A stretch of DNA of 64,000 bases from a virus: the IMG/VR virus record IMGVR_UViG_3300025467_000007, positions 62,001 through 126,000 of that record. One strand, given 5' to 3'. Shown here piece after piece: positions 47,589 to 58,172 of this stretch. The notes under the pieces were generated by a model. That model made no database searches. It was not told the DNA's origin and saw only the letters and a list, made by a program, of their open reading frames with translations. Each line of letters begins with the position of its first letter. Position 1 is the first letter of the stretch. The translations under genes and the position numbers were made by a program.

Positions 47589-48330
47589 TAGAATTGAGCT
47601 TCCCAGTTCTCAGTCACTGGAGCAGTTGGAGAGTCAGCTGTTGCAGTATACTTATTGATAGGATCTGCACCTTCTTGTTGTGATACGTTCGCCTTAACAG
47701 TGGTGATGAGGCTTTGATCTTGTACTGGGCCATACATGCTAGTCTTGATAGTAAACGATAGTGTATGGACTACGAAGCGTCTCTCAGTAAATTGACCATC
47801 ATAGTTATCTTCGACAGTTACGCTGTTTAATATGATCGGTATACGTTGTGTGATCTCTACACTCGGTAAAGCATTGATTGCTAAAGAGTATTCTGGATTA
47901 AACGTAGGTAAGATTTGCTCGATGATCTGCATCGCGTCTTCCTGCGTCTTTGTCAACACATACAGGTTGATGTTTATATTGTATGGCGTTGGAGATAATA
48001 CAGACTTACGGATAGGGTTTGATGCAGTACTCTCGTCTGTACAATTAATCATCTGCATCTTATTGGTCTTACGTGAAGAGTCGTATGTATAACCAGTTAT
48101 CTCAAATGATAGTCTTGGTAAAGATATGTAGGTATTATTTGTTAAGTTTGGGTCTTGCTCGATACGAAGCAGCCACTTCTCCTTAGGAGCATAGGCAAGC
48201 GGGACGGCAAGGGTTTGTACCACGTTACCGTTGTTGTCTTCTCGAGCTATCTTGATATCAGAGAATAAACGACCAAACGCAACGATCGTCTTTCGTATGG
48301 TACCATGATAGTATGTTAACCCATTAAGCA

Positions 48331-48331
<1 letters not shown>
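47588..48331 (-). CDS. 15: Tail sheath stabiliser gp15-like
   Basis: A 247-residue protein. The opening LNGLTYYHGTIRKTIVAFGR plus LFSDIKIAR, the middle NPIRKSVLSPTPYNININLY and IIEQILPTFNPEYS align with T4 gp15 (272 aa), the terminator ring at the head-proximal end of the tail. Overlaps both neighbours by one or a few bases. Confidence 0.88.
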
Positions 48332-49661
<1,330 letters not shown>

Positions 49662-49662
49662 A

Positions 49663-50682
49663 CTATCCTAAAAAGAATTCCAACGGAGCAGCCTTATTCA
49701 GCATCTCATCTTCGAGGTCTTTGATCTCCGCTATAGCTTCTGAATATAGAGAAGCCCCATCAAGGATCACACCGCCTGGTAGTTGGATATTACCAAACTT
49801 CTTGATGTTTGTAGCCCATTGGCGTTTGAATAGTGCTGTAACGTAGTGACGGAACCAAGGTTCATTCCATACTTTACTGAAAGTTGCTGGGTCAAGAGCT
49901 CTGTAGCACTCAACAACGATGAAGTCACCGATAGTCAACGCAGAGTCCCAGTTAACATCAAGGCTTAACCTACCCATCATACGGTTAAACCTATATAGTG
50001 GATAGCCGTTTAGTTCTAGGTTAAGTAGAGAGATGTGTGACATAACAGTCTTATAGTAGATCAATGACGTTGAAGTCAAGTCATATAAGTCGTTAAGTCT
50101 TAGTTGATATTGTAAGTCAAATAAGTTCTTTGAGCTGGATGCTGCATTAAACGGGATGACTCTTGTGATACCATAGATGTAGTCTGGTAGCGGGAAGTAA
50201 TGTAGGTCATATGTACCTAATACTGCTCCGTCTGCAGATATAACCGCTGTCGCTCCATTAGATCCGGTGATGGTCTCACCTACTATGAATGCTGGTAGAA
50301 GCTCTGAAGTAAATTGATTTTGAGATGTAGTACCATCATTTTGGCCTGCTATCGTCATGTTTTGACATACGATCTGTGTATCTACAGGATTACGACCATA
50401 CTGCATGCATACCTTAGCTGTTGCACCAGATGTGCTTCCAGTGATCTTTGTACCTATGGGGAAATCAGTTTGTGTAGGAGTAGTGATGTTGATGATTGAG
50501 CCAGTGATCTGTGCTTTAAGATACATACGTTCTGCACCATCAAAGTGGTATTGGTTCCAATAGTCAAGAGCTTCATCGATACGCTCATTTAGTTGGACAT
50601 CGTCCACGTTGATTTCAACTACTGGTTCGCCTAGAGCTCTAAGGCAATATTGAGTTAATTCTTCTCTGCTAGTAACGGCCAT
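49663..50682 (-). CDS. 13: Neck protein gp13
   Basis: A 339-residue protein. SREELTQYCLRALGEPVVEI plus NERIDEALDYWNQYHFDGAE opens gp13, and QYQLRLNDLYDLTSTSLIYY and NGYPLYRFNRMMGRL follow. An insert of about 80 residues near residues 55-135 (TTPTQTDFPIGTKITGSTSG) lengthens it relative to T4 gp13 (309 aa). A late box lies just upstream. Confidence 0.92.
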   Translation of the reverse strand: MAVTSREELTQYCLRALGEPVVEINVDDVQLNERIDEALDYWNQYHFDGAERMYLKAQITGSIINITTPTQTDFPIGTKITGSTSGATAKVCMQYGRNPVDTQIVCQNMTIAGQNDGTTSQNQFTSELLPAFIVGETITGSNGATAVISADGAVLGTYDLHYFPLPDYIYGITRVIPFNAASSSKNLFDLQYQLRLNDLYDLTSTSLIYYKTVMSHISLLNLELNGYPLYRFNRMMGRLSLDVNWDSALTIGDFIVVECYRALDPATFSKVWNEPWFRHYVTALFKRQWATNIKKFGNIQLPGGVILDGASLYSEAIAEIKDLEDEMLNKAAPLEFFLG

Positions 50683-50706
50683 TATACACTTCCTAGTTTA
50701 TTGTAT

Positions 50707-50731
50707 TATTTATAACTATAAGGTATTTATA
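50707..50731 (-). promoter_or_regulatory. Two tandem late boxes upstream of gp13
   Basis: TATAAATA occurs at 50714-50707 and again at 50731-50724, the latter inside the last codons of the APS-kinase-like gene. Confidence 0.7.
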
Positions 50732-51120
50732 ATGGAGTGTATAGAGTAATCATGATCCTGGATACGAAGGTTATATTTAGTAGGTGGTTCAAATATCTTA
50801 TCAGTGTCTTCATACTTTGATATGACTACTGTATCCATCCAGATAATAAAGTCAGCATCAAATATGTCTCTACTTTCTTGTAATGGAGCTATAAAATCTA
50901 CGATAGTATAGTCATCATCAACATTAGCTAAGTCGGCTAGTCTTTTGGCTTGTCTAATTCGTCCTTCATATGAGAAGTCCCAGTCTTGATATAGAGACCT
51001 TATCTTATCAGCATTTAACCATGTGACAGACTTTCCTTCTTGTTTAAGACTAGCCTCAAGTCTACCTGCAAGAGTAGTCTTACCAGATCCAGGAAGACCC
51101 ATGATTAATATTTTAAACAT
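50716..51120 (-). CDS. APS-kinase-like P-loop kinase
   Basis: A 134-residue protein. P-loop GLPGSGKTTLAGRLE near residues 8-22, then LNADKIRSLYQDWDFSYEGR, as in adenylylsulfate (APS) kinases, and FIAPLQESRDIF. It is shorter than cellular CysC (about 200 aa), ending shortly after the substrate region. It overlaps a sulfotransferase gene by 8 bases, so PAPS supply for that enzyme is plausible. Confidence 0.75.
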   Translation of the reverse strand: MFKILIMGLPGSGKTTLAGRLEASLKQEGKSVTWLNADKIRSLYQDWDFSYEGRIRQAKRLADLANVDDDYTIVDFIAPLQESRDIFDADFIIWMDTVVISKYEDTDKIFEPPTKYNLRIQDHDYSIHSIINTL

Positions 51121-51901
51121 ATTGTTTTTCTATCTCAACGAACCTATTGTATAGCTCTTCACCAAGAACTTCCTTTGCAGGCTTTGATATCTTTTCTAGT
51201 TTAGGTCTAATAGTATGTAAACCTTCAAATCCCCAAGCTAATAAGTCATCATCGTTGGTGTCATTCTGGATATTATTAAAGTCGTACTCATGTTTTGGTA
51301 ACTCTAAGAATTGTTCTATACGAGCGATCTCATGTTTAGGATCGTTAACTATATCATCGTACTTAACAACTATGATCTGATCTGGAACATCTTTCTTGAT
51401 CTGTTGAGCACCTTCCATACAATCTTTAACCATATTAAACCACATCTCTGCCATCCGATTATCATCAGTTGCTGGATAACCTTTTAATATAAGGTTCTTA
51501 TCAAAGTCTGATTTAGTTTGGTTTTTAATGATAGTTAACCAGCTTGCCATGATACTAGGAAGATCACGTTCCACTACAATAACCTTGATCTTTTCCCCGA
51601 ATAAAGCATTGACTGTAGGCATGTTTTTAGCCCATCCACGACCTTTATCTATGATGATTGGTTCTGACCTATGCTGCCAAAATGCCGGTAATATCGCCTT
51701 AGTTAAGTTTCTTGCTTGTTCTTCAAAGTAGTTAGCTTTAACTGTTGGATCCTCTCTCCACGCTTCTTGCATCTTTACTGCTACGTTAAGCATAGGAGAA
51801 GTAGGAGTTACGTATATCGCTGGGTTTTGGTTAAGTATTGAAGATAAGACTGTTGAGCCAGATCTTGGCAATCCCGATAGAAAGTGTAATTTTTGTTTCA
51901 T
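51113..51901 (-). CDS. PAPS-dependent sulfotransferase
   Basis: A 262-residue protein. The 5'-phosphosulfate loop FLSGLPRSGSTVLSSILNQN (about 7-26) and the 3'-phosphate region VIVVERDLPSIMASWL are classic sulfotransferase motifs. Substrate unknown; a sugar or protein of the virion or host surface is possible. Paired with the APS-kinase-like gene. TATAAATA lies upstream at 51952-51945. Confidence 0.85.
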   Translation of the reverse strand: MKQKLHFLSGLPRSGSTVLSSILNQNPAIYVTPTSPMLNVAVKMQEAWREDPTVKANYFEEQARNLTKAILPAFWQHRSEPIIIDKGRGWAKNMPTVNALFGEKIKVIVVERDLPSIMASWLTIIKNQTKSDFDKNLILKGYPATDDNRMAEMWFNMVKDCMEGAQQIKKDVPDQIIVVKYDDIVNDPKHEIARIEQFLELPKHEYDFNNIQNDTNDDDLLAWGFEGLHTIRPKLEKISKPAKEVLGEELYNRFVEIEKQYV

Positions 51902-52728
51902 AATATAGACTTGATAGATGAGTGGATTAACTCTCTTTGTTCTGTATTTATAGATGCATTCCTGTATATGTCTATGAGCTGCGTGCTTATCTTCTTATAC
52001 CAATCATCATCACGTTTATGATGGTCGACAAATAAACATGCAGCTGGTATATATTTGTCGATCTGATTACTATTTTTATAATGATAGAGAAGATACCAAA
52101 GGTTCCATGTATTAGTCGGGTTATCTCGATACTCGTCTTCCATCATCTTAACGTATAGTTCAGGTCTTTCTTTCTTTTGAAAGTCTTGATCATGTACTAA
52201 GAATATCTCATCAGCATATAGTTCATTCTCATTACGATCTTTATGTATCCAACTTAGGTGTTCATAGATGGGTTGGTTCCATGTGTAATCAGCTCTAAGG
52301 TGGATCTTGTTAGTAGCTATAAAGTTTGGTGGTCCGACACGAACAGTCTTAGAGTAGATGTCTAGTCTATCACACGCTATGTTTGTTATAGTAGGTACAG
52401 CAGCTATGATGATATCCATCTGTTCACGTGTATTGATAGAGAAGTACTCATCAAGGTCTGGAGATAAACACCAAGTAACCTCTTCAGGCACCATAGCAAG
52501 GTTATGTCTACGAGCAACATCAAACCTCCATGGAGTAAACGTCTTTTGTTCGATGATTAAGTTTGGATCTTTCTTAGCATACTCTTGTAGTAGTTCCCAT
52601 GAACCATCAGTAGAACCAGTATCTAACAGGACTCTATAATCATAAGGCTGAGTATAGTACATCCATTTTTCAATGAACTTCTTTTCGTTCTTAAGTATAG
52701 TATATGCGGCTGTCTTAAACTTTTTCAT
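51898..52728 (-). CDS. Glycosyltransferase family 2-like
   Basis: 276 residues from the ATG at 52728 (MKKFKTAAYTILKNEKKFI). RVLLDTGSTDGSWELLQEYA is the nucleotide-binding start of a GT-A fold, and CLSPDLDEYFSINTREQMDI carries the DxD-type metal site. Sequences like WNQPIYEHLSW follow. Likely transfers a sugar to a virion or host glycan. The stop overlaps the sulfotransferase start (ATGA). Confidence 0.78.
   Translation of the reverse strand: MKKFKTAAYTILKNEKKFIEKWMYYTQPYDYRVLLDTGSTDGSWELLQEYAKKDPNLIIEQKTFTPWRFDVARRHNLAMVPEEVTWCLSPDLDEYFSINTREQMDIIIAAVPTITNIACDRLDIYSKTVRVGPPNFIATNKIHLRADYTWNQPIYEHLSWIHKDRNENELYADEIFLVHDQDFQKKERPELYVKMMEDEYRDNPTNTWNLWYLLYHYKNSNQIDKYIPAACLFVDHHKRDDDWYKKISTQLIDIYRNASINTEQRELIHSSIKSIL
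51945..51952 (-). promoter_or_regulatory. Candidate late promoter TATAAATA
   Basis: Perfect late box inside the 3' end of the glycosyltransferase gene, 44 bases before the sulfotransferase start. Confidence 0.45.
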
Positions 52729-53092
52729 TACCAAATTTTTCTCTTGCATGATCAATTAATGAAGGATGATGACCCTTACGACAATCAAACTGTCGACATG
52801 ATATTGGTCTATAACTATATATAGAACATTTCCCATCTATAAACATACCACAACCGCCCTCTTTCTTACGATACAGTGTGACTATAGGCCCGACTTGTGA
52901 GTTGTCAGCTCTATGCTGGTCAGTGGGGTTAATGAAGCTTAAAGGGTATAATCCAGAAGCTATCTCTTCAGGTGTTAAGTATGGTGTTAACTTCTCACAA
53001 CACAGTGAGCATGTACCACATGGCACATCTTCTATAGGCTCATCAGAACCTACTGAAGTTAAGTTGATGTTTATGATCTTATAACTATGCAT
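52715..53092 (-). CDS. YkgJ-type cysteine cluster protein
   Basis: A 125-residue protein. CGTCSLCCEKLTPYLTPEEI, GGCGMFIDGKCSIYSYRP and CRQFDCRKGHHP give the Cys pattern of YkgJ-family Zn/Fe-binding proteins. Function of the family is unclear; in phages it often lies beside 2OG oxygenases, as here. It overlaps the downstream glycosyltransferase gene by 14 bases. Confidence 0.78.
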   Translation of the reverse strand: MHSYKIININLTSVGSDEPIEDVPCGTCSLCCEKLTPYLTPEEIASGLYPLSFINPTDQHRADNSQVGPIVTLYRKKEGGCGMFIDGKCSIYSYRPISCRQFDCRKGHHPSLIDHAREKFGNEKV

Positions 53093-53705
53093 CTTGTTTT
53101 ATAAAGAATACTTGTGTTAATCGGCCATCTTGTAAGGTGTCTCCAAAATAATCATTCGACTTATGATACGTATTACCTGGATAAAGTACTAACCTATTGA
53201 AAACGTTTCCTATAACATCTATAGGTTCAAATAGATCTTGATATAGCTGCGTATTTTCTACCCTATTAATGGTCTTAAGCGTGTTATAACCTTCACCAGT
53301 TGACATATATGACTGCCATCTTTGTTCGTCTTTACACCTATAAAGTGATGTTCCTGAAGATACAGGCGCATCTGGATTAAGATACAGTATAGCGGCAAGA
53401 TCCGTATCGTTGTCTTGATGAACCCAACTATCACCATCATCTTTTGTAGTTAGTTGAAAATACGATCGAATCGATACGTTAGTTAAGCCAAAGTGTTTAT
53501 TAGCAAGACTAGCTATGTTTGTTAATACAGTGTTAGCATATATCTGGTCCAGATCCATCACGTGTTTCGTTCTTTTTCCTGGCCAATCAGTGTGTTTACC
53601 ATACATCTCTGTAAATTCTTTAGAATCATAAAATTGTTGGTTGATCGCCCATGTCCTAACTTGATTAGGAAACATTATGAAGTTATCAATGATCATCACA
53701 CTCAT
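53085..53705 (-). CDS. 2-oxoglutarate/Fe(II) oxygenase-like protein (DUF6445-like)
   Basis: A 206-residue double-stranded beta-helix protein. VHQDND gives the HxD iron ligands (His96, Asp98), and NTYHKSNDYF supplies a distal His near residue 181 with an Arg about 14 residues later (GRLTQVFF). This is the DUF6445-type layout. Substrate unknown; hydroxylation of a small molecule or peptide is inferred. Overlaps its neighbours. Confidence 0.7.
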   Translation of the reverse strand: MSVMIIDNFIMFPNQVRTWAINQQFYDSKEFTEMYGKHTDWPGKRTKHVMDLDQIYANTVLTNIASLANKHFGLTNVSIRSYFQLTTKDDGDSWVHQDNDTDLAAILYLNPDAPVSSGTSLYRCKDEQRWQSYMSTGEGYNTLKTINRVENTQLYQDLFEPIDVIGNVFNRLVLYPGNTYHKSNDYFGDTLQDGRLTQVFFIKQDA

Positions 53706-54394
53706 CTTAGTTCCTTTATTAATAAGTCTGCTACTTTAATATGCTCTTCCTTTGTCCAATATTCTTTATCAGTATCTTTTCCAGCGATACCTCTAGAAGC
53801 GTTTAGTAAGTTTGTACCTCTTAGTATATAGTTTGGTACATCTGTAAAAACATCATCATCACACTGATCACACCATACATCAAATGCTAACCATCTACAT
53901 TCAGATTTATCTAGTATATTTTGGCAAGAAGTAAACATGACCTTAAACATCTCTTTATACCATGCTTCTGAATTAAACGGTCCATATGCACCCCACATAA
54001 ATTGTTTTGCATATGGACATGTGGTTGAGTCCATAAGATGGTATGACATGCGCTTAGTCTTTATACCATCATCTTCATTCATGTCAGTTATCCTATAATG
54101 GATATCAGGATGACTTGGTATACTATCATAATCATCAGCTAACCCAAATTCAAACCTTGTAGGAGCTGTCCATCCTATCAACACGATATCGTCTTTTGTT
54201 AGGTTTAAAGACTGTAGTTTTCTAGCTATACGCCAGTTACTAGATGCTGGCAAAGAGAAGTCTGTAAGCGGTTGACCTAACTTATCAGCAAGCACTGATG
54301 GCCATATCAATCGTTTTTGTTCCTCATCGTTTATACTTGCATCTATATAGAAGTTCCAGCCCCATGTATAGCTATCACCAAAAGTATATATCAT
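53702..54394 (-). CDS. SGNH/GDSL-type hydrolase
   Basis: A 230-residue protein. Block I is YTFGDSYTWGWNF (Ser near residue 8), block II-like PASSNWRI, and block V-like KEEHIKVADLL supplies the His. The Trp-rich middle (WTAPTRFEFG) is typical of phage relatives. Probably an esterase or acyl hydrolase acting on a glycan, perhaps a virion- or receptor-modifying enzyme. Confidence 0.72.
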   Translation of the reverse strand: MIYTFGDSYTWGWNFYIDASINDEEQKRLIWPSVLADKLGQPLTDFSLPASSNWRIARKLQSLNLTKDDIVLIGWTAPTRFEFGLADDYDSIPSHPDIHYRITDMNEDDGIKTKRMSYHLMDSTTCPYAKQFMWGAYGPFNSEAWYKEMFKVMFTSCQNILDKSECRWLAFDVWCDQCDDDVFTDVPNYILRGTNLLNASRGIAGKDTDKEYWTKEEHIKVADLLIKELR

Positions 54395-55689
54395 AGCATG
54401 TCTTTTAATTCTTTTAGAGGAGCGTTCCAGTTATCATACTCACGCTGTCTAAGTACGGTTAAGTTATCACCATACCATTTTGTGTGGTAGCCTAATTTTG
54501 CCCACGTATAATAAGTTAGTATAGGTATGATGACTATAGATTCTTTACCTATAGCTCCAGCCGCATGGATCAAAGATGTGCAACTCGATACGATGATATC
54601 CATCTGATTGATATAATCTAATGTATCGTCCCATGTCTTGATCTTGTCTTTCAATGGTATGACTCGTGGATGAGTAAAGTCCTCGTCTATATGAAAGGAG
54701 TATATCTCATAGTCTTCAGGTATAGAGTCGATCAGCTGTTCGAATGGTATGGTTCTATGTAAGTCTTGATCATACTTAGGATTTCCCATACACTTGATAC
54801 CAATTCGTTTCTTGCGGTTATTTGGAAGTAGAGGTGCTTTGTTTAATGGAGTTAAGTATGGACCATACCATAGATCGTCTTCTTCTAGGTCTAAGTATGT
54901 GGGCGATGGCATAGAGTATGTCCATAGCCAATCATGCGGTATAGCATTGATGTTAGAAACAGTCTTGAAACCGTTCCTCTCAAATATAGCAGCGATATCT
55001 TTTCTATCAGTATACCATATAGGATTCATACCAACATCTTTAAAGTGTTTCATGAACCGTACTGATATGATCTCGTCACCTATACCGCCTTCTGCACAGA
55101 GGATTATAGTCTTTCCTGGCTGTGGAGTACCTTCCCATAGTTGACTCTTAGGAAATTTAAACTCGTGCCAGATATTCAACTTACGACCATCGAGTAACAC
55201 ATGACGAAGGCCTTCTTTAAACTTACCGTTCCTTAAGTCGTATGTTCCTAGGTTAAAGTTGACTCTAAAGTTAATATCTTGTGTATGTGGTTCTGTAAGT
55301 ATCTTGCGAAGGATCTTTTCTCCTTCATCCTTCTTATCAAGCAAAAAGAAACACATGGCTTTGTCCATCTGGTTTGGATGGTCGTTGGGTTGTTCTTTCT
55401 CGTTAATACCCACATACGTTAATGCTTCTATGGGTTTATTTAAGTTGAGGTATGCTCTGATGATGTTGACTCGTGCATCAAACTTAGCGTGTGGAGTTTG
55501 TACTAATGCATAGATCCTTTCAGCAAGCTCTAACGTATCATTGAACTCTCGAATATCTGCATAAAGCTTCCCGATCTGATCGATCTCTTCTATCCGTTGA
55601 GCATAAGGCTTTAGTAGATCGAGGACGATCTTAGCTTTGTCAAACTGTTTGAGATGTATAAAAAACTCAGCTGTTGCTAGGGGATTCAT
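54391..55689 (-). CDS. TPR protein with GT9-like glycosyltransferase domain
   Basis: A 432-residue protein. The N-terminal half consists of TPR-like helices (NPLATAEFFIHLKQFDKAKI and ADIREFNDTLELAERIYALV). The second half has KTIILCAEGGIGDEIISVRF and SCTSLIHAAGAIGKESIVII, the GT-B features of GT9/heptosyltransferase-like enzymes. Related TPR-GT proteins are common in marine phage glycan clusters. It overlaps the FkbM gene by 23 bases. Confidence 0.75.
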   Translation of the reverse strand: MNPLATAEFFIHLKQFDKAKIVLDLLKPYAQRIEEIDQIGKLYADIREFNDTLELAERIYALVQTPHAKFDARVNIIRAYLNLNKPIEALTYVGINEKEQPNDHPNQMDKAMCFFLLDKKDEGEKILRKILTEPHTQDINFRVNFNLGTYDLRNGKFKEGLRHVLLDGRKLNIWHEFKFPKSQLWEGTPQPGKTIILCAEGGIGDEIISVRFMKHFKDVGMNPIWYTDRKDIAAIFERNGFKTVSNINAIPHDWLWTYSMPSPTYLDLEEDDLWYGPYLTPLNKAPLLPNNRKKRIGIKCMGNPKYDQDLHRTIPFEQLIDSIPEDYEIYSFHIDEDFTHPRVIPLKDKIKTWDDTLDYINQMDIIVSSCTSLIHAAGAIGKESIVIIPILTYYTWAKLGYHTKWYGDNLTVLRQREYDNWNAPLKELKDML

Positions 55690-56377
55690 TAGGTATCACG
55701 AAGTAGTTCACGAATATGTCACGCTTAATCTCTTGATGCACACTATGTATCTTGTAGTTATTATCTATAAGCCATTGATCAAAGTCTTCATAGTTTTGTT
55801 TGGATACTTCTATGAACATCTTTGGTCTACACCTATCGATAGTTTCTTTTAGACCAGCAAGAGCTACCATCTCCATGCGCTCTACGTCCATCTTAATAAA
55901 ATTAACATCGATGTCTTTAAACAATGAATCACCTGTTACTACACGGACAGGTTCAAGAGCTAAATCATTCTCGCTGTCATATAGAGTAGGACTGATGGTC
56001 GCTGCACCTAAGTTGTCTTTACCATATATTAAATGTGGGTAACCAACGCACTCTCTATCTCCCAGTGCTAGTCCAATAAAATCTAAGTTGACGTTATGAC
56101 AATAGTTCAGAGCTACGTTAGCAAGCAACAACCTATAGGAGCGTGGGACTGGTTCAACGACATAAATGGTCTTAGCGTCTGTGAACTTACTGAAGTAAAC
56201 AGTATGATTACCGATGTTAGCACCAATGTCTATCAATACTGTATCAGCATCGATGTGCTGCTTCATGAACTCTAGTTCCTGTATCTCAAAGAACCTATTA
56301 TTGACTAGATGAGATTGTATGATATCTTTTGGATTATCTAGTATCCATCTCATGTCTTTTTTGATTTCATAACTCAT
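55667..56377 (-). CDS. FkbM-family methyltransferase
   Basis: A 236-residue SAM-dependent methyltransferase. LIDIGANIGNHTVYFSKF is the SAM-binding GxGxxG-type loop, IYVVEPVPRS the acidic loop, and NFIKMDVERMEMVALAG the FkbM D/E motif. Predicted to O-methylate a sugar. It is the middle of a three-gene methyl/glycosyl run. Confidence 0.88.
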   Translation of the reverse strand: MSYEIKKDMRWILDNPKDIIQSHLVNNRFFEIQELEFMKQHIDADTVLIDIGANIGNHTVYFSKFTDAKTIYVVEPVPRSYRLLLANVALNYCHNVNLDFIGLALGDRECVGYPHLIYGKDNLGAATISPTLYDSENDLALEPVRVVTGDSLFKDIDVNFIKMDVERMEMVALAGLKETIDRCRPKMFIEVSKQNYEDFDQWLIDNNYKIHSVHQEIKRDIFVNYFVIPNESPSNS

Positions 56378-56934
56378 CGTGTACTCACCTTTTCTTTATT
56401 AACGTACCACTTGATATGGTACTCAACGACTACATTATTAAACGTCCTTGCTGTATAGTCACACTGTTCTTCAGTCATCTCTTTAAATCTTGGTAACCAA
56501 TACTCGTCTAACACTGGTTGATAATCTAATACATACATGTCTACATTATATATGAACCCTATTGGTGTCTCAGTTCCACCCGCATCCATGTCTTTTTGGT
56601 TTCGTGTCTTAGAGAACATATCAAGGGTATGTGGATAGATAGGACGCCTGTGTGTGGGGTCTATGAGGAAAGTATCATGGTTGGGGTGTGGGACATGGAC
56701 ATCGATGATCGTGCCGTGCTTACATACTCGGTATAGCTCTTGTACGCAGTTGAAGAACCCTTGACCAAGGTGTTCTAGGATATGATGTGCTATGACTCCA
56801 TCAATAGAGTCATCATCAAATGGGAGTCTTTCATTCTCGATATCGACAACAAAGTCTGGATTAGATCCAGCATCGATGTCTATATTCAAGTAACCAGGAT
56901 ATCGTTTAGTACCAGAACCAAGATTTATCTTCAT
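56374..56934 (-). CDS. Class I SAM-dependent methyltransferase
   Basis: 186 residues from the ATG at 56934 (MKINLGSGTKRYPGYLNIDI). INLGSGTKRYPGYLNIDID and IAHHILEHLGQGFF are the SAM site and the post-motif II region of the small predicted methyltransferases found in glycan clusters. Followed by the FkbM gene with a 4-base overlap. Expressed from the promoter at 56954-56982. Confidence 0.85.
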   Translation of the reverse strand: MKINLGSGTKRYPGYLNIDIDAGSNPDFVVDIENERLPFDDDSIDGVIAHHILEHLGQGFFNCVQELYRVCKHGTIIDVHVPHPNHDTFLIDPTHRRPIYPHTLDMFSKTRNQKDMDAGGTETPIGFIYNVDMYVLDYQPVLDEYWLPRFKEMTEEQCDYTARTFNNVVVEYHIKWYVNKEKVSTR

Positions 56935-56953
56935 CATTCACCTTTTATTTCAT

Positions 56954-56982
56954 ATTATATACCATATTATATATAATGTAAA
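56954..56982 (-). promoter_or_regulatory. Early-type promoter (TTTACA class)
   Basis: TTTACA (56982-56977), 17-base spacer, TATAAT (56959-56954). The upstream AATAATTTTACATTATATATA resembles the 4.16 and 33.4 kb promoters. Confidence 0.8.
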
Positions 56983-56987
56983 ATTAT

Positions 56988-58172
56988 TTATGTGATGCTT
57001 GTTAACGCGGCCATATGACTATAAAATTTTCCAGATCCCACCGACTTCCAGTTAGTACCACCCGCGACAGTCTGGACTGGGCTGGATCTATGAGTTGTAG
57101 TATTATCACCTAGTGTACCATTACTGTTGTTACCCCAGGTCCATAATGTGCCATCTGTCTTGATGGCTGCTGAGTAATAAGCACCACATGCTACTAGTTT
57201 CCAGTTAGTACCACCAGCAACAGTCTGGATTGGACTGGATCTATGGACTAAAGTATTGTCACCTAGTGTACCATAGCCATAATAATTACCTCCCCAGAGC
57301 CATAATGTGCCATCTGTCTTGATGGCTGCTGTATGATAGGATCCACATGCTACTAGGTTCCAGTTAGTGCCACCTGCGACGGTCTGGATAGGACTAGATC
57401 TATGGACTTTAGTATTGTCACCTAGTTGACCAGCGTTATTATCACCCCAAAGCCATAAAGTACCATCAGTCTTAACAGCCGCTGTATAAGTTGATCCACA
57501 CGCAACCTGTTTCCAATTAGTGCCACCAGCTACGGTTTGGATAGGACTAGATACAAGGGTTGTAGTATTGTTACCTAGTTGACCATAGCTACCAAGCCCC
57601 CATGTCCATAGCGTACCGTCTGTCTTAATGGCTGTTGTAAAATTGCTTCCAGCTGCGACTTGTTTCCAGATAGCTCCACCGGCTACTGTTTGAACCGGAC
57701 TAGATTTACGAACACTCGTATTGTCACCCAGTTGACCAAAGGGGTTCTGTCCCCAAGTCCATAGTGTGCCATCAGTCTTGATGGCTGCTGTATATAAAGA
57801 TCCACAAGCCACTTGTTTCCAGTTAGTGCCACCAGAAACAGTCTGGACAGGACTGGATCTATGGGTTATGGTATTGTCACCTAGTCCACCATAGCTGTTT
57901 TGTCCCCAAAGCCATAGTGTACCGTCTGTCTTGATGGATGATGTATGATATTGTCCACCTGCTACTAGTTTCCAAATAGTACTACCAGCAATAGTTTGGA
58001 CTGGACTAGATCTAGGAGTTGTAGTATTGTCACCTAAAGTTCCAATGTTGAAGTTATATCCCCAAAGCCATAAACCCGCATCAGAGAACAAGTTGATGTT
58101 GACAAAGGCATCAGCGAAGTCTGCTGGATATCCGCCGTTATTAAACTTAAAGTTAGTTGGGTTCTTTGCCAT
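56988..58172 (-). CDS. RCC1-type seven-bladed propeller protein 1 (putative adhesin)
   Basis: A 394-residue protein with a short N-terminal part (KNPTNFKFNNGGYPADFADA) and seven tandem repeats of about 52 residues. Each repeat has the core LWxWGxNxxGxLGDNT...SSPxQTVAGG, WKxVACG and AAIKTDGT, the RCC1/BLIP-II signature. The variable positions are the loops after LGDN. A surface receptor-binding role is inferred from the location after the glycan genes and from the repeat type. It is one of three paralogues. Confidence 0.88.
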   Translation of the reverse strand: MAKNPTNFKFNNGGYPADFADAFVNINLFSDAGLWLWGYNFNIGTLGDNTTTPRSSPVQTIAGSTIWKLVAGGQYHTSSIKTDGTLWLWGQNSYGGLGDNTITHRSSPVQTVSGGTNWKQVACGSLYTAAIKTDGTLWTWGQNPFGQLGDNTSVRKSSPVQTVAGGAIWKQVAAGSNFTTAIKTDGTLWTWGLGSYGQLGNNTTTLVSSPIQTVAGGTNWKQVACGSTYTAAVKTDGTLWLWGDNNAGQLGDNTKVHRSSPIQTVAGGTNWNLVACGSYHTAAIKTDGTLWLWGGNYYGYGTLGDNTLVHRSSPIQTVAGGTNWKLVACGAYYSAAIKTDGTLWTWGNNSNGTLGDNTTTHRSSPVQTVAGGTNWKSVGSGKFYSHMAALTSIT

